This document shows, piece after piece, positions 1 through 7,636 of a stretch of 64,000 bases of DNA. The translations under genes and the position numbers were made by a program. Position 1 is the first letter of the stretch; each line of letters starts with the position of its first letter. The notes under the pieces were generated by a model. The model was not told the DNA's origin, made no database searches, and saw only the letters and a list, made by a program, of their open reading frames with translations. Source of the stretch: Candidatus Bathyarchaeota archaeon (GTDB taxonomy: Archaea > Thermoproteota > Bathyarchaeia > Bathyarchaeales > Bathycorpusculaceae); assembly GCA_026014595.1 (NCBI GenBank), contig JAOZHY010000048.1:1-64000 (forward strand). The letters run 5' to 3'.

Positions 1-2
1 AT

Positions 3-107
3 GATGCGGTAAGGTTCCACTTCCGCGATGATGCCTTGCAAGCGCTAGACATGGGTGCAGCAACCCTTGAAAAAGTAATTGCTTGCTTGCAGAAATGCGT
101 AGTATAA
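3..107 (+). CDS. 3' end of an unidentified gene cut by the window edge
   Basis: An open frame enters from the left edge and ends at a TAA at 105-107. It encodes 34 residues ending DALQALDMGAATLEKVIACL plus a few more. The amphipathic helical character and ordinary base composition contrast sharply with the AT-rich DNA that follows, so this is probably the true C-terminus of a gene. It is too short to assign to a family. A Pcc1-like KEOPS tail crossed my mind from the helix pattern, but I cannot support it. Confidence 0.5.
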   Translation, partial: DAVRFHFRDDALQALDMGAATLEKVIACLQKCVV

Positions 108-604
108 AAAAGGCGCTCTCTAAAAGTTTCCTGAAAAAAAATAATCTTTTTTTTAAAAAAAAATTCCAGCAACAACAAAAATTTCCAGAAAAAAAGTTGT
201 GACCAGAAAAAATATTTTGAGAAAAAATAGTTTGTAAGAAAAAAATATTTTTTTCGCTTAACAAAAAAATTCTCAAAATTTTCCACAAGAAAATTTTTTC
301 TCCATTAGTTTTTTTCCAGAAACTTTTAGCCCTGCCCCCAAATATTTTTCCATGTGCAGGGGTGAGCGTGTTTAGATTTTTTTTGGGAAATTGGAATTTT
401 TCAACGCTTGTTTAAAATTTCCATAGTTAAAGTTTTTTATCTTTAAAAAAATAAATTATTTTAGAGATTTTTAGGTTTTTCCCATGCAAAAATCGCCGAC
501 ATAATGGACTATTGCCCATAATATAATTTTAGGTAATAGTTGGATGTTTATATGCAAAAAGAAGCCTAAAACAAGCCCCTTTCAATTATGAATAAATCGC
601 AGCG
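108..604. other. AT-rich non-coding stretch with A/T tracts and short TTCCAGAAA-like repeats
   Basis: About 500 bp with no credible ORF. It is full of homopolymer A and T runs and contains several degenerate copies of a TTTCCAGAAA-like word (near 163, 181, 203, 284 and 314). A 6-bp inverted repeat, CCCTGC/GCAGGG, lies at 330-335/356-361. The stretch lies just past the stop codon of the integrase gene and is much more AT-rich than the rest of the window. It could be a left end, an attachment region or an old replication/partition site of an integrated element. It could also simply be relaxed intergenic DNA. No tRNA fragment or clear att repeat is visible. Confidence 0.5.
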
Positions 605-1258
605 CTAAGTTTCTTGACCTATTTCCCGTTGGATAATATCCATAGCAAAGCGCCTGACATAATTAAAACCTGTCTGCACGCTTTCTAAGTCGAGCCTTCG
701 CTGCACTTTGAAGGCGCCGATGATTGAAGGGTCGGCTTTCACCACGTCTGACGCCGCGGTTTCTCTGAAAAGGTGGCACCATGCTTTCTCAGTTATTGCC
801 CTAACCAGATTGAATATCTGTCTGCCAGTAATCGCTTTATCGCCTATGATTGTGTAGCCTTGACCCCAGAGGCTCTTAGTTTGTGGAAAATAGTATTTTG
901 GCACAGGGGCTAAACTCTGCAGATAATTAAGGTATTCGAGAACGGGTTTAGTCAACGGGTCGGAGAGTGGAATTGATTTTTGAGAACGTTTGGTTATGAC
1001 GTTTTGCCGTCGCTTCTTGCTCAATGTAAACGTTATATGCAAAAAGTCGTTCTCAACTTTGAAGTCTGACAGCTCCAGCCGTGCTACCTCGCTTCGCCGT
1101 TTTCCTGTCAAGCGGAGGATGCACAGCAAAGCTGAGGTCCTTAGGCGGTAAAAAGTTTCAGGGATCGCCTCGGCCTCTCTTAGCATTTCGGCAAACTCTG
1201 CGTCGCCGATCACGTCTTTTCGGTTCACGCGCTCAGGATTACCACGTACAAACGTCAA
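605..1258 (-). CDS. Short tyrosine recombinase (integrase-type catalytic domain)
   Basis: A site-specific recombinase of the tyrosine family. The protein shows the box I pattern GKRRSEVARL (catalytic Arg), a basic SKKRR turn that can supply the Lys, the HxxR signature in WCHLFRETAAS (box II His and Arg) and a late Tyr in TGFNYVRR as the likely nucleophile. The second His/Trp of the usual active site is not evident. The ORF track starts it at an ATG at 1333. I prefer the TTG at 1258, because it overlaps the stop of the upstream zinc-ribbon gene (TTGA) and has a GAGG Shine-Dalgarno 8 nt before it. This gives 217 residues. Only the catalytic domain is present and the usual N-terminal SAM-like core-binding domain is missing. 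It is the last gene of a tight four-gene run. Confidence 0.8.
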   Translation of the reverse strand: MTFVRGNPERVNRKDVIGDAEFAEMLREAEAIPETFYRLRTSALLCILRLTGKRRSEVARLELSDFKVENDFLHITFTLSKKRRQNVITKRSQKSIPLSDPLTKPVLEYLNYLQSLAPVPKYYFPQTKSLWGQGYTIIGDKAITGRQIFNLVRAITEKAWCHLFRETAASDVVKADPSIIGAFKVQRRLDLESVQTGFNYVRRFAMDIIQREIGQET

Positions 1259-1413
1259 GCTGCCCGCCTCAAAATCTTGCTGTTTTTCCTGTGAAGTCTT
1301 ACCTCGATAACTGCGCAACTTGGGTTCCAGCATTCAAGGCGGCGCTGCCTGTGGTTATAGCGCATTTTTGCGCCGCAGTCTGGGCACGCAAGCGCTAAAC
1401 GTTGACGGCTCAT
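1255..1413 (-). CDS. 52-residue zinc-ribbon peptide coupled to the integrase
   Basis: This gene is absent from the ORF track because it is short. It reads MSRQRLALACPDCGAKMRYN and continues to CWNPSC, giving a CxxC-x14-CxxxxC treble-clef/zinc-ribbon pattern followed by a basic tail. Its ATG overlaps the TGA of the upstream 72-residue membrane gene (ATGA) and its own TGA overlaps the TTG proposed for the recombinase (TTGA). This double overlap is strong evidence for translation and for co-regulation. Zinc ribbons of this size usually bind nucleic acid or protein. A role as accessory or directionality factor for the recombinase is inference only. Confidence 0.75.
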   Translation of the reverse strand: MSRQRLALACPDCGAKMRYNHRQRRLECWNPSCAVIEVRLHRKNSKILRRAA

Positions 1414-1628
1414 TTTTGGAAAACCTGCCTAAGTTTATCCTCTTCCGCCTGCTGCTGCAAGTATTTTTCAGCCAACATGACCGACACGTACAGCCCGAAA
1501 GAAACTAAAACGATGCAAAGTTTCCAGTGCCATTCAAGGCTGCTTTTTAGTGCCAAGCCCCCAACTAAGAGCGCCATGAAACCCAGAGCCAAAGCGGACT
1601 TGGAAAAATTGCCGAATCCAACGGACAT
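1410..1628 (-). CDS. Small two-helix membrane protein in the integrase cassette
   Basis: 72 residues with two predicted membrane helices (about 11-28 and 36-54) and a charged C-terminal tail with QQQAEEDKLRQ. The ATG follows immediately after the TAA of the upstream propeller gene with no spacer, and the TGA overlaps the start of the zinc-ribbon gene. It therefore sits in the middle of an apparent four-gene operon. I recognise no family. The opposite-strand ORF at 1402-1632 is its shadow. Confidence 0.65.
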   Translation of the reverse strand: MSVGFGNFSKSALALGFMALLVGGLALKSSLEWHWKLCIVLVSFGLYVSVMLAEKYLQQQAEEDKLRQVFQK

Positions 1629-3581
1629 TTAGCCCCGCCTCTCGCTCCATTTTCGTGGTTTACTTCCCAACAACACAGCAGCCGCAGCCACAACAATTAC
1701 CGCGGCGACGGCTGCAATTATGAGGAAAAACAACCAGCCCCGGTTAACTGTTTCTTTATTTTGCGGCGGCTGCGATGGCGGGGGCTGTGTTGCAGGTTCT
1801 GCGCCTGGGTTCCCTGGAATCAGATTCCAGACCACAACCGCGGGTGTGGCGGTGAAGTTGACGTTTTGCCCCGTTTCACAGTCATATAAACCCGAGACGC
1901 TGTACGTGTGCACCGCAGGCACCGCCGAGAAATCAGCGAAGCAGGGCAGCGAGGCGTTCTCCAAAAAGAGAACCCCGTCCTTAGTGATGTTTACAACGTA
2001 GTCGGTGTAGCCGTTGCCGTTTTTGGTTACTGCAACGTTAACCTGCACAGCGTCCCCCTGAATAACGGGGATTCTCTCCGACGTGTAAGTCAGGACAACA
2101 TTGTAATCTCCTTGCGTTAAAGTGAAGTTGTATAGGTTACTTGCGGCCCAGTTGTTTGCGGTGTCGTTAGCGTAGATTTTAGCAGAGACTACGTTTCCTA
2201 TGGTTTCATTCCACGTTAAATTTAAAGTGATTGGGTTGGATGTGAATGCTGTTGTTGTTTCGTTTTTCCAACTTCCGGTATTGTTGTGGCTCCAAACGTA
2301 GTGGCTGACCGCTTTATTATCTGAGATGTTCGTTGACAACTGAGCTGCTTTTCCAGCTTTGGTTGTATTGGCTGAAATGGAGCTAAAAGTTGGTGGGTCT
2401 TCGTCTGGTGGGGTAATGTTTAAAAACGCGAATTTCACGTTGTAGGGGCTCTCAGTTTTAGTCATGTAAATTGCTGTTATGTAATTACCATACTGGTCTG
2501 AGCAAGCAACCTTTTCCGATGTTAACACTTCACTTTCCTCACTGACCCAGTCTGTTGCAGCACTCCAAGTACTGCCGCCGTCTACTGATGTTTGATAGTA
2601 AATATGGTTAGCTACTGCTCCTGAAGGTTGTCCACTGGTTTTAGTTGCCCAAAAACAATAAAGTGTCTCGTTGTTTGCTATGCTTATAGATGGATATGTA
2701 GCGGCTGCCACGCCAAGTTTAATTTCTGAGAGCGCGGTAAAGCTGTTTGAGGAGTAAACGTACTGTGTATGAAATAATCCCCAAACTGAACCATTCCATG
2801 TCCGGTAAGCGATATGCACGGTGTCGCCTTGAGCAACAGCGCAAAACTGTTCAGGGTCTTGGATGAATGTTGGAGTTGCCACTTCATCCCCCCATGCTGA
2901 ACCGTTCCAAAGGCGCGTTCTAATGGGGTTGCCGTTTACCGCGTAGATTGTAAGCATCTTCTCCTCCGTTAAAGGCAAAATTGTGAAGTCCCAAAGTCCA
3001 GACTGCGGCGCAAGTTGATATGGAAAGCCGTTGGGTGTGGCACCCCAAGTGCCGTCAGTGTTTCCACTTTTTATTATATACGGATAATAGTTGTCTGAGT
3101 ATGCTATCCATGCATACCCGTTGTTGTCAACGGCGACGTATGGGAAAAAGGTTTGGTTGTATGTGGTTGCAATAACCTGTTCAGCGGCGCTCCAAGTGAT
3201 TGTGCCGTCTATGTTAGGCGTGCCTTGTCGATAATACAGTTGCCCGCCAGACGTATAAGCGTAATTTAAATGTGTTCCGTCGAAGTTTACGGAGAAATCG
3301 TATCCGCTTGCGGCTTCTCTAATAGCTGCTGTGCTTGTCCACGTTCCCCCGTTTAAGCTCGTTGCATAAACTAAATGTGTGCCATTTGCGTAGAAAATCC
3401 AGAAACGGTTTTTCGCGTAAAAGGTTCTGTCTTGGTATGGATAAGCAAATGCGTTTTGCCTTGTGGAAGTCCCTGCAATGTTTGGCTCCTGCGCTTTTGT
3501 AAGGTTCACTTGGTAAAGTCCTAAGAACATTGCCGAAACTAACAAAGCAACGAAAATTGTTGACAAAAATTTAGCTTTCAT
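1629..3581 (-). CDS. Secreted, membrane-anchored beta-propeller (BNR/sialidase-like) surface protein
   Basis: I place the start at the ATG at 3581, not the track start at 3692. It gives a clean signal peptide (MKAKFLSTIFVALLVSAM...) and has an AGAGGCG ribosome site 6 nt upstream. The result is 650 residues. Residues about 40-370 form repeated Tyr/Trp-rich strands of a propeller, including one good Asp-box (SVDGGSTW) of the BNR/sialidase type. An Ig-like segment with many N-x-S/T sequons follows, then a Pro/Gln-rich linker, a C-terminal transmembrane helix and a basic stop-transfer tail. It probably sits on the outer face of the membrane and is heavily N-glycosylated. Sialidase catalytic residues are not evident, so the role may be binding rather than hydrolysis. 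It abuts the 72-residue gene downstream. Confidence 0.75.
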   Translation of the reverse strand: MKAKFLSTIFVALLVSAMFLGLYQVNLTKAQEPNIAGTSTRQNAFAYPYQDRTFYAKNRFWIFYANGTHLVYATSLNGGTWTSTAAIREAASGYDFSVNFDGTHLNYAYTSGGQLYYRQGTPNIDGTITWSAAEQVIATTYNQTFFPYVAVDNNGYAWIAYSDNYYPYIIKSGNTDGTWGATPNGFPYQLAPQSGLWDFTILPLTEEKMLTIYAVNGNPIRTRLWNGSAWGDEVATPTFIQDPEQFCAVAQGDTVHIAYRTWNGSVWGLFHTQYVYSSNSFTALSEIKLGVAAATYPSISIANNETLYCFWATKTSGQPSGAVANHIYYQTSVDGGSTWSAATDWVSEESEVLTSEKVACSDQYGNYITAIYMTKTESPYNVKFAFLNITPPDEDPPTFSSISANTTKAGKAAQLSTNISDNKAVSHYVWSHNNTGSWKNETTTAFTSNPITLNLTWNETIGNVVSAKIYANDTANNWAASNLYNFTLTQGDYNVVLTYTSERIPVIQGDAVQVNVAVTKNGNGYTDYVVNITKDGVLFLENASLPCFADFSAVPAVHTYSVSGLYDCETGQNVNFTATPAVVVWNLIPGNPGAEPATQPPPSQPPQNKETVNRGWLFFLIIAAVAAVIVVAAAAVLLGSKPRKWSERRG

Positions 3582-3854
3582 TTTTTGCGCCTCTGTTTTT
3601 GCATGCGCCAGTAGCGCCTCAGCTCCGTGTCTGGTTTGCGTGGTCTGCCTCTTTGCTTTGCCATGGCTGCTCAAAAAAAACTGTTTTTCCAAGAATTTAA
3701 AATACGTTTAAAATGTTTTAGAATGGAAAAGACTTGAGGTTTTTGCGTGGTTTAGCCTACCCTTTTTTGTTAAAAAACGCTTAGTCGTCTACATGGTGAA
3801 CGCTGTTGCGGCGATATTGTGAAATGTGTAAAAACTGTAAAAGTGTAAACCACA

Positions 3855-4082
3855 TCAGCGTTTCCGTTTCTGAGCAGGGACAACTTGCAGCTCCATGTCT
3901 ATTTTCTCAAGCACAGCAAACAACTCGCTGGTTAAAGTGTTGAACCTTGCTGGGCTGCGCCGCCTGAACTGCGTGAGCTGGTAGCGCCTACGCATGAACG
4001 CGTTATAGTTGCTGCGCTGAGACGTGTCACCATCACATAAAAGCGCTGGCAGCTTCTTGACTACACGTTTAGCGTTCACCAT
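3855..4082 (-). CDS. Small basic hypothetical protein
   Basis: 75 residues, very rich in Arg and Lys and ending QKRKR. A GGAGAG lies about 12 nt before the ATG, which is a loose Shine-Dalgarno. It is flanked by non-coding DNA and has the same orientation as the surface-protein gene downstream. The central ELFAVLEKIDMELQVV segment looks helical. No family is recognised. Composition suggests nucleic-acid binding, but that is a guess and the ORF itself may be fortuitous. Confidence 0.4.
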   Translation of the reverse strand: MVNAKRVVKKLPALLCDGDTSQRSNYNAFMRRRYQLTQFRRRSPARFNTLTSELFAVLEKIDMELQVVPAQKRKR

Positions 4083-4138
4083 GCGCTAAAACTCTCCAAA
4101 AAAAAGAGGGGAAGATTGGGGAGACATCACCAATTTGC

Positions 4139-4178
4139 GCGGGTTACAGCCAACACACCAGCCTATCCTTGAACCCGC
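4139..4178. repeat. 7-bp inverted repeat in the 4.1-4.3 kb gap
   Basis: GCGGGTT at 4139-4145 is matched by AACCCGC at 4172-4178 with a 26-nt loop. The gap between the small basic ORF and the SGNH gene (4083-4337) holds nothing else that I can call. Read on the minus strand, GGCGGGTTCAA resembles a tRNA T-arm, but there is no matching 3' stem. A structured RNA or a chance hairpin are both possible. Confidence 0.3.
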
Positions 4179-4337
4179 CTTCTCTTAAAGGAACAATATA
4201 CTACAAGAAAAACGAAACCCTGTAGCGAGATTGGCAGCGTCAACACTTGCTAAAAAGAGCCTTATTTTCGCGAGGCAGCTTAAAATAGGTGTGCGTCCAA
4301 TTTTGGGAAAATAACTAACCGGGGAAATATAGGGCGG

Positions 4338-5006
4338 ATGACGACTGCTAAAAAGGCGTTGCTGGCGTTCGCAATTATTATCCTTATAATGTCATCGTCT
4401 TCGATGATTTTGTTCTTGGCGATCGGCAACGTGAACAATACTGGCTTAATTCGCGTGGCCTGTGTAGGAGACAGCATCACAGAAGGGTCAGGATACACCG
4501 TGAACCTACAAGCCATGCTTGGCGCTGACTACATGGTGGGTAACTTCGGAGTTTCCGGCTCAACAGTAATGCTCAACTCGGATAAACCCTACATGAATCA
4601 ATCGGCATTTCACAAGGCGAAGCTGTTCCAACCGTCCATCGTGGTGATTATGCTAGGCACCAATGACGCCAGAGAAAACGTGACCGAATTAGTTGAGAAG
4701 TTTCAAGCTGATTACAAGAGGCTAATTGAGGCATATCAAACGCTTGAAAGCAACCCTCAGATTTGGCTGGTGAAGCCACCTCCAATCTTCGAAAACAACT
4801 TAGACTTGAGCAACGCGAACTTGGAGCAGGATGTAATCCCCTGCATAGACCAAGTGGCAAATGAACTTGACTTATCCACGATTGACGTTAATCGGCTTTT
4901 ATTAGAGCACCCTGAGTATTTCGGCGATGGCGTTCACCCCAACAGCGAAGCTGCATATCTCATTGCTAGTGAAATCAGCCAAGCTGTCACTGTTAACGGT
5001 TCCTAA
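4338..5006 (+). CDS. Membrane-anchored SGNH/GDSL-family hydrolase
   Basis: 222 residues. An N-terminal hydrophobic helix (about 5-31) serves as signal or anchor and puts the catalytic domain outside the cell. SGNH blocks are present in order: GDSIT at 44-48 (nucleophile Ser46), the oxyanion Gly in NFGVSGS (about 69-75), GTND at 107-110 (Asn109) and DGVHP at 197-201 (Asp197 and His200). The family comprises esterases, lipases and carbohydrate acetylesterases. The exact substrate cannot be read from the sequence, but a surface location suggests deacylation of envelope or environmental polysaccharide. It stands alone on the plus strand between minus-strand genes. Confidence 0.85.
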   Translation: MTTAKKALLAFAIIILIMSSSSMILFLAIGNVNNTGLIRVACVGDSITEGSGYTVNLQAMLGADYMVGNFGVSGSTVMLNSDKPYMNQSAFHKAKLFQPSIVVIMLGTNDARENVTELVEKFQADYKRLIEAYQTLESNPQIWLVKPPPIFENNLDLSNANLEQDVIPCIDQVANELDLSTIDVNRLLLEHPEYFGDGVHPNSEAAYLIASEISQAVTVNGS

Positions 5007-5071
5007 ACCAACACCTTTTTAAGCGGCGTGATTTTTTGGACACTGCATTTTGGAAAAGAGAGAATAGACCG

Positions 5072-5686
5072 TTATTGTCTGGTCAGTATAAGGCTGTTAG
5101 TTGCGGTGTAGACTTGCTGCTCGTATGCCATACTCCAGTGATCATTCCAGGTTGCTGTAATTATGTCAGTGGTGAAGTTGCATTCGGCTATGGTGCGGTC
5201 TCCTGTTTTGAGCGTTAAGCGTGTCCCGCTGATTACGCCCTTGAGGAACATAGGCGAAACATCAGGCGTGTATCCTGAATCCGCGACTAACTGGCGGTTG
5301 GAAACCGTGAACCGCGCCTCAACATCTACGACGTTCTCATCGCTTGCCGCAGTGATAATCCAAGTCATCGAGCGGTTTTCTGAACCCACATCTTGGAGTT
5401 CGCCGAAAGTTGCAAAGTCAGTTTTGATGTAGAACGTTACTGGAAACGAGGTTTTCCATGTGCCCTCCAATTTTCTTGCGGGAGTCAGCGATGTAGCGCC
5501 CTGTGTATCCGTGTTTGTTGAGGGCTGAAATTCATCAAAAAAGCCCAAATAATAAAATGAAGCAAAAACAACAACAAAAGCTATGATTATTATCGCTACG
5601 GTCTGCAGTTTTGCCATTTTCTTCGGCGCTTGTTTAGCGGAGTCGGATGCGGTCAACAATTCACCATTTCTTGAATCAGACCGCAT
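5072..5686 (-). CDS. Membrane-anchored hypothetical extracellular protein
   Basis: 204 residues by the track. An internal ATG at 5617 begins MAKLQTVAIIIIAFVVVFAS, which is a more typical N-terminal anchor and would give 181 residues. The longer form has a plausible cytoplasmic tail, and neither start has a good Shine-Dalgarno. After the helix comes a Ser/Thr/Gln linker and a roughly 130-residue beta-rich domain with phrases such as LEGTWKTSFPVTFYI and FLKGVISGTRLTLKTGD. That looks like a lipocalin-style or cystatin-style sheet. The family is unknown. The most likely topology is a single helix with the domain outside. Confidence 0.55.
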   Translation of the reverse strand: MRSDSRNGELLTASDSAKQAPKKMAKLQTVAIIIIAFVVVFASFYYLGFFDEFQPSTNTDTQGATSLTPARKLEGTWKTSFPVTFYIKTDFATFGELQDVGSENRSMTWIITAASDENVVDVEARFTVSNRQLVADSGYTPDVSPMFLKGVISGTRLTLKTGDRTIAECNFTTDIITATWNDHWSMAYEQQVYTATNSLILTRQ

Positions 5687-5933
5687 AAGCAGTTAACTGT
5701 TGCGTCGCCAAAATACTTTTGCTGAATACATAGCTGCTCCCCAGAGTGCTGATACGTTTCTTTTAAATAAGGGGGCTTTTGGCGAAGAAGAGCAGCACCA
5801 AATTGACATAAGATTAGCACAGATTGACAAAAGGTCAGCCATTGAATATTGGCAAGATTCTCTTCTTTCTCCAACTTCTCGTCTTGCACTTCTTCGGATT
5901 CACCGTTTCCTTCCTTCAAGAAATGCAGCACGC

Positions 5934-7634
5934 CTAGCCCAGCTTGGCTTGTTTGTTCTTAATTATTTTCTCCAGGTTAATTTCGAAAGTAGCCGCAGGA
6001 TTCTCCAGTTTCCACGCCTCAAGCACACCCGGATAAACCTCACCAACCACACCCACCTCTTCGTCGTTGACCACAACCGCGCCAACTCTTCCCTCAATAA
6101 AGCTGGGGTGCGCGGTTTCCCGTATTTGCCAGTCCACGCCGAAGTTCATGAAAAACGCGTCCAAAGCGGATTTGATTTCGGTGAAGCCAGCCGCTGAATG
6201 CGACGTGACTGCTGCAAGCCAATCCTCATCGCGTGTCTTTGTCTCCTTCGACTCGTCCAGCAGCGTAACCTTGCCCAGCTCGAAGATTCTCTGCGGAAAC
6301 TCCACCGACTGGTTGCTGCTAAGGAACTCCATTAAGCTGGGCAACAGCCAGTTCCGCAGACACGTCATCGTCACCACCTTAGGATTCGCCACCTCCACAA
6401 CCCGCGTTCTCTCACAGTTCATCCTGTCAAACAGCGTCTCAGGATTCGTCAAGTTATACGTCAAAACCTCCTGATAACCCAGCCCAACCAGCAACTCACG
6501 CGCAACATCCAGCAAACGCTGCTCAGGCTTCACGCAGCCAGTTGTAGGCAACTCACGCCAAACAGGCTTAATGTTGTTGTAACCGTAAGCAACGGCGACA
6601 TCTTCAACCAAATCCACAGGATGCATCACGTCCACACGATAGCAAGGCACCAAAACCCCAACGCTTTCAACGCTGACGCTTTCCACGCCGAACCCTGCGG
6701 TCAGCAGCAGCTCCGCAATTTGCTTCGCGGAGAGCCGCAAGCCCAAAATCTTGTTCGTGTAATCTACGTGTAACTCCATCAATCGGCTTCGAAAGTCAGG
6801 GGTAACCACCCTTAAACCGTCAGACTCGTACTGCATAGTCGCTGCGAAAACCCTGCCGCCCCTGTCAACCAAAGCCAAAGTCACAAGCTTTAAAGTGTTA
6901 AGCACCGTCTCATGCACGGTTCCCGTAACCTCCACAAGCACGTCACGCGTTTCCGCCGTCACGCGTCCCAAATCGTTCGAGTTGATTATGGGCGGAAAAC
7001 TCAGCACCTTGTTCTGCGAGTCCATTATTATCGGGTAAACCTCATGCCGCTTCACGATGCTGCCGTACTCGATTCCCTTCGGATGCTGCTCCAGAATCTC
7101 CGCAAGACTCAGCGAATCGCTGAAGCCCAACGGCACAAACCTCACCGCTTCCGGCTTCACAACTTTGTAACTCAACGGCGGAACAATCAGGCTGTAATCG
7201 TAAAGCCCAATGGAGGTTTTCTGCCGGTTTCTGCCGTAAGTCTGGTCAAGCTTATCCTGCAGGTGCATGAGCCCACGAATCACCGTATCCGACAAAGCAA
7301 CGTTCTTGACGACTGCACATCCCATGAATGGTCGAATGGTTCTGAGCCGCGAATCCACGGAGACATCCACCACAGCCTCGCCGACAATGTACTCCTTAAG
7401 CCCTTTTTCGATGCCAAGGTAGCCGCGAAGCGCTCTAGCTAAGCCTTCAACGCTCCAAAGGTCAGGGCGGTTCGTGTCCTTAATCTCGATGCTCGCAATG
7501 CCCTCTTGCCGGTTGTAGAGTTTCACTTCGCCCTTAACAAACGCCAAATCAGAATCCAGCTTCTCCACGTCACCGCGGTACGCAACGCCCAGAAGCTTCT
7601 TCAACTCGCCTAAGTCAACATCTATCGTGGGCAT
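5934..7634 (-). CDS. pheT: Phenylalanyl-tRNA synthetase beta subunit
   Basis: The non-catalytic and editing subunit of the (alpha-beta)2 PheRS that charges tRNA-Phe. I start it at the ATG at 7634 (MPTIDVDLGELKKLLG), two bases after the pheS stop. The track start at 7664 lies inside pheS. This gives 566 residues, the short archaeal/eukaryotic form. The N-terminal domain is followed by the B3/B4 editing-type region (about 80-260), a B5 DNA-binding-like segment around VDYTNKILGLRLSAKQIAELL, and a degenerate synthetase-like domain toward the C-terminus. It forms an operon with pheS and is certainly co-expressed with it. Confidence 0.93.
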   Translation of the reverse strand: MPTIDVDLGELKKLLGVAYRGDVEKLDSDLAFVKGEVKLYNRQEGIASIEIKDTNRPDLWSVEGLARALRGYLGIEKGLKEYIVGEAVVDVSVDSRLRTIRPFMGCAVVKNVALSDTVIRGLMHLQDKLDQTYGRNRQKTSIGLYDYSLIVPPLSYKVVKPEAVRFVPLGFSDSLSLAEILEQHPKGIEYGSIVKRHEVYPIIMDSQNKVLSFPPIINSNDLGRVTAETRDVLVEVTGTVHETVLNTLKLVTLALVDRGGRVFAATMQYESDGLRVVTPDFRSRLMELHVDYTNKILGLRLSAKQIAELLLTAGFGVESVSVESVGVLVPCYRVDVMHPVDLVEDVAVAYGYNNIKPVWRELPTTGCVKPEQRLLDVARELLVGLGYQEVLTYNLTNPETLFDRMNCERTRVVEVANPKVVTMTCLRNWLLPSLMEFLSSNQSVEFPQRIFELGKVTLLDESKETKTRDEDWLAAVTSHSAAGFTEIKSALDAFFMNFGVDWQIRETAHPSFIEGRVGAVVVNDEEVGVVGEVYPGVLEAWKLENPAATFEINLEKIIKNKQAKLG

Positions 7635-7636
7635 GG

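Noticed and set aside
4137-4180. Possible tRNA remnant at the inverted repeat
   Set aside because: GGGTTCAA resembles a T-arm, but there is no 3' T-stem, acceptor or anticodon stem.
5653-5931. 92-residue minus-strand ORF after pheT
   Set aside because: Glu/Lys-rich first half, then low-complexity Cys/Leu. No ribosome site, and it overlaps the start of the next gene. It could be a real peptide, but I cannot support it.
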